A stretch of DNA of 7,239 nucleotides, taken from NCBI GenBank assembly GCA_007127625.1, contig SKYZ01000326.1, positions 1-7,239 on the forward strand, written 5' to 3'. The DNA comes from Aquisalimonas sp. Its GTDB lineage: Bacteria > Pseudomonadota > Gammaproteobacteria > Nitrococcales > Aquisalimonadaceae. Within the stretch, counting starts at the first letter, position 1, and the number at the start of each line of letters is the position of its first letter. A program made the position numbers and the translations under genes. Positions 6,298-7,239 of the stretch are shown here, one piece after another. The notes below the pieces were generated by a model. The model was not told the origin of the DNA. It saw only the letters and a list, made by a program, of their open reading frames with translations, and did no database searches.

Positions 6298-7239
6298 TCA
6301 TAGACTTTCGAGGTGATTATAAAGCGAAAAACCCGATGGCGTCGGCATTCCTGATGTTCCCGCTGCCAGAACCCGGAAACGCTCCCCCATCCCGCCGGGC
6401 AACAGCAGGGTCTTTGCCTGCTGGGCCATCTGTACCTGGGCCATGGGATCGGCACCCTGCCGCGCCTCCATCAACTCCGTGACGCCGGCCCCCATCAGGA
6501 AGTGGGCCTGGGTGGCATAGCCCAGCACCGCGAGCCCGGCATCCTGTGCCCCCAGAGCCGCTGCGGTGAAATCGACAAAGGCGCTGACATCCTGCAACCC
6601 GGGGACCAGCAGCGGATCCCAGTGGGCGCGATGACGGTAATGGCACACCAGCGTGCCCTGGCTGCGCTCAGTGCGGTAGTAGTCGCGGCGGGAATAACCG
6701 TAATCCACCATCACCAGCAGACCCTCGGCCAGGCATTCGGCAAGGGTTGCCATGAATCCGGGCAACTGCAGGCAGAGTTCGGATTCATAACCCGCCGGCA
6801 GAGTGGCACCGAGATCGGTCTCGATGACCTGTACGGCGTTGACCACCGCATCACGGGCAGGGGCTGTGGTCCAGGCGAAGCCGTCCCCGCTGCCCGTGAC
6901 GTGAAATTCGGAGACGCCACCGGCGTCCCGGCGGAAGCGCACCACCGGCAGTGCATCCATGACTTCGTTGCCGAGGATCACCCCACGCAGCGGTGTCTCC
7001 GGCAGGGCGTTCAACCAGCACACGCGATGGAGCAGGTGGGGCACGGAGGACTGCAGGCGCTCGTGCTGCCGCTGCCGCAGGCTGCCGCTGCGCTCCAGCA
7101 GCCAGTACTCCCGGGGAAGCCGTCCCTGGCGCTCCAGCTCGGCAAGCAGGTCCGCGGCCAGGGCGCCGTCACCGGGACCGAGTTCCAGGATGACGTCACC
7201 CTGACTCGCCTCCAGTGCTTCGGCGCACTGCCCGGCCAG
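6298..7239 (-). CDS. MidA/NDUFAF7-family SAM-dependent methyltransferase, 5'-truncated by window edge
   Basis: 313 residues are visible. The frame stays open to the window edge, so the start lies outside, and roughly 75-85 N-terminal residues are missing if the protein has the usual 390-400. The internal GTG at 7044 is not the start, because the SAM-binding motif lies upstream of it: ILELGPGDGALAADLL at window residues 17-32 (around nt 7191-7144). It is followed by WLLERSGSLRQRQHERL and then GNEVMDALPV (about 90-99), both typical of Pfam PF02636/COG1565. Further on, VMVDYGYSRRDYY and GTLVCHYRHR are family hallmarks. The mitochondrial member NDUFAF7 dimethylates an arginine of complex I subunit NDUFS2. 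Whether bacterial members act on NuoD is unproven. The gene precedes the cyclase by 37 bases on the same strand, so they may share a transcript. Family assignment is strong; the substrate is inferred at best. Confidence 0.9.
   Translation of the reverse strand: MAGQCAEALEASQGDVILELGPGDGALAADLLAELERQGRLPREYWLLERSGSLRQRQHERLQSSVPHLLHRVCWLNALPETPLRGVILGNEVMDALPVVRFRRDAGGVSEFHVTGSGDGFAWTTAPARDAVVNAVQVIETDLGATLPAGYESELCLQLPGFMATLAECLAEGLLVMVDYGYSRRDYYRTERSQGTLVCHYRHRAHWDPLLVPGLQDVSAFVDFTAAALGAQDAGLAVLGYATQAHFLMGAGVTELMEARQGADPMAQVQMAQQAKTLLLPGGMGERFRVLAAGTSGMPTPSGFSLYNHLESL
6316..6321 (-). promoter_or_regulatory. Consensus -10 hexamer inside the methyltransferase 3' end, possible cyclase promoter
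   Basis: On the minus strand this reads TATAAT, an exact match to the sigma-70 -10 box, and it stands out in GC-rich DNA. It spans Tyr-Asn codons near the end of the methyltransferase gene, about 55 bases before the cyclase ATG. No recognisable -35 hexamer sits 16-18 bases upstream, and there is no TGn extension. It could give the cyclase its own transcription, but chance is a real alternative. Confidence 0.22.

Noticed and set aside
5424..6482. A 352-codon open frame on the plus strand
   Set aside because: It runs antisense to the cyclase gene and into the methyltransferase 3' end, shows no domain, and is explained as a codon-bias shadow.
1..7239. Insertion sequences, phage genes, CRISPR arrays, tRNA or rRNA genes
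   Set aside because: None was seen: no transposase-like or integrase-like protein, no regularly spaced repeats, and no cloverleaf or rRNA-like segment on either strand.

Overview
The window is GC-rich chromosomal DNA (about two thirds G+C by eye) with tightly packed genes and no mobile element, CRISPR array or RNA gene that I can recognise. AccC and the CCA-adding enzyme are of the gammaproteobacterial type. Together with a YfaZ-type outer membrane protein, a bacterial NDUFA9-like protein and a MidA-type methyltransferase, this suggests a gammaproteobacterium, perhaps near the Ectothiorhodospiraceae/Chromatiales. That placement is inference; no marker gene fixes it.

Left part (1-2003): the biotin carboxylase subunit of acetyl-CoA carboxylase (accC), lacking only its first 14 or so codons, runs rightward. 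A 112-base spacer rich in competing inverted repeats follows, then a small secreted beta-barrel protein of the YfaZ family. Next, transcribed leftward and convergent with the YfaZ gene, is a TauE/SafE-type membrane permease (2004-2795).

Middle part (2796-5198): a 147-base divergent spacer separates the permease from a rightward pair, an NDUFA9-like Rossmann-fold protein and the tRNA CCA-adding enzyme (cca). These two genes lie in the same reading frame, separated only by one TGA and one further codon. The CCA enzyme keeps its nucleotidyltransferase half, but its HD phosphohydrolase domain appears to have lost all its metal ligands. A perfect 26-base palindrome sits on the cca stop codon.

Right part (5199-7239): two leftward genes. 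A MidA/NDUFAF7-type SAM-dependent methyltransferase, cut by the window's right edge, is followed after 37 bases by a protein joining a receiver-like domain to a class III nucleotidyl cyclase. The receiver has lost every phosphorylation residue, while the cyclase has a complete catalytic set with the Lys/Thr substrate pair of class IIIb adenylate cyclases.

Functionally the window mixes housekeeping (fatty acid synthesis, tRNA maturation), envelope and transport functions, homologues of two mitochondrial complex I proteins, and a probable cAMP-making enzyme. Most worth following up are the dead HD domain in Cca, the pseudo-receiver cyclase, the two complex I-related genes flanking cca, and the two structured non-coding spots (1309-1386 and 5117-5142).
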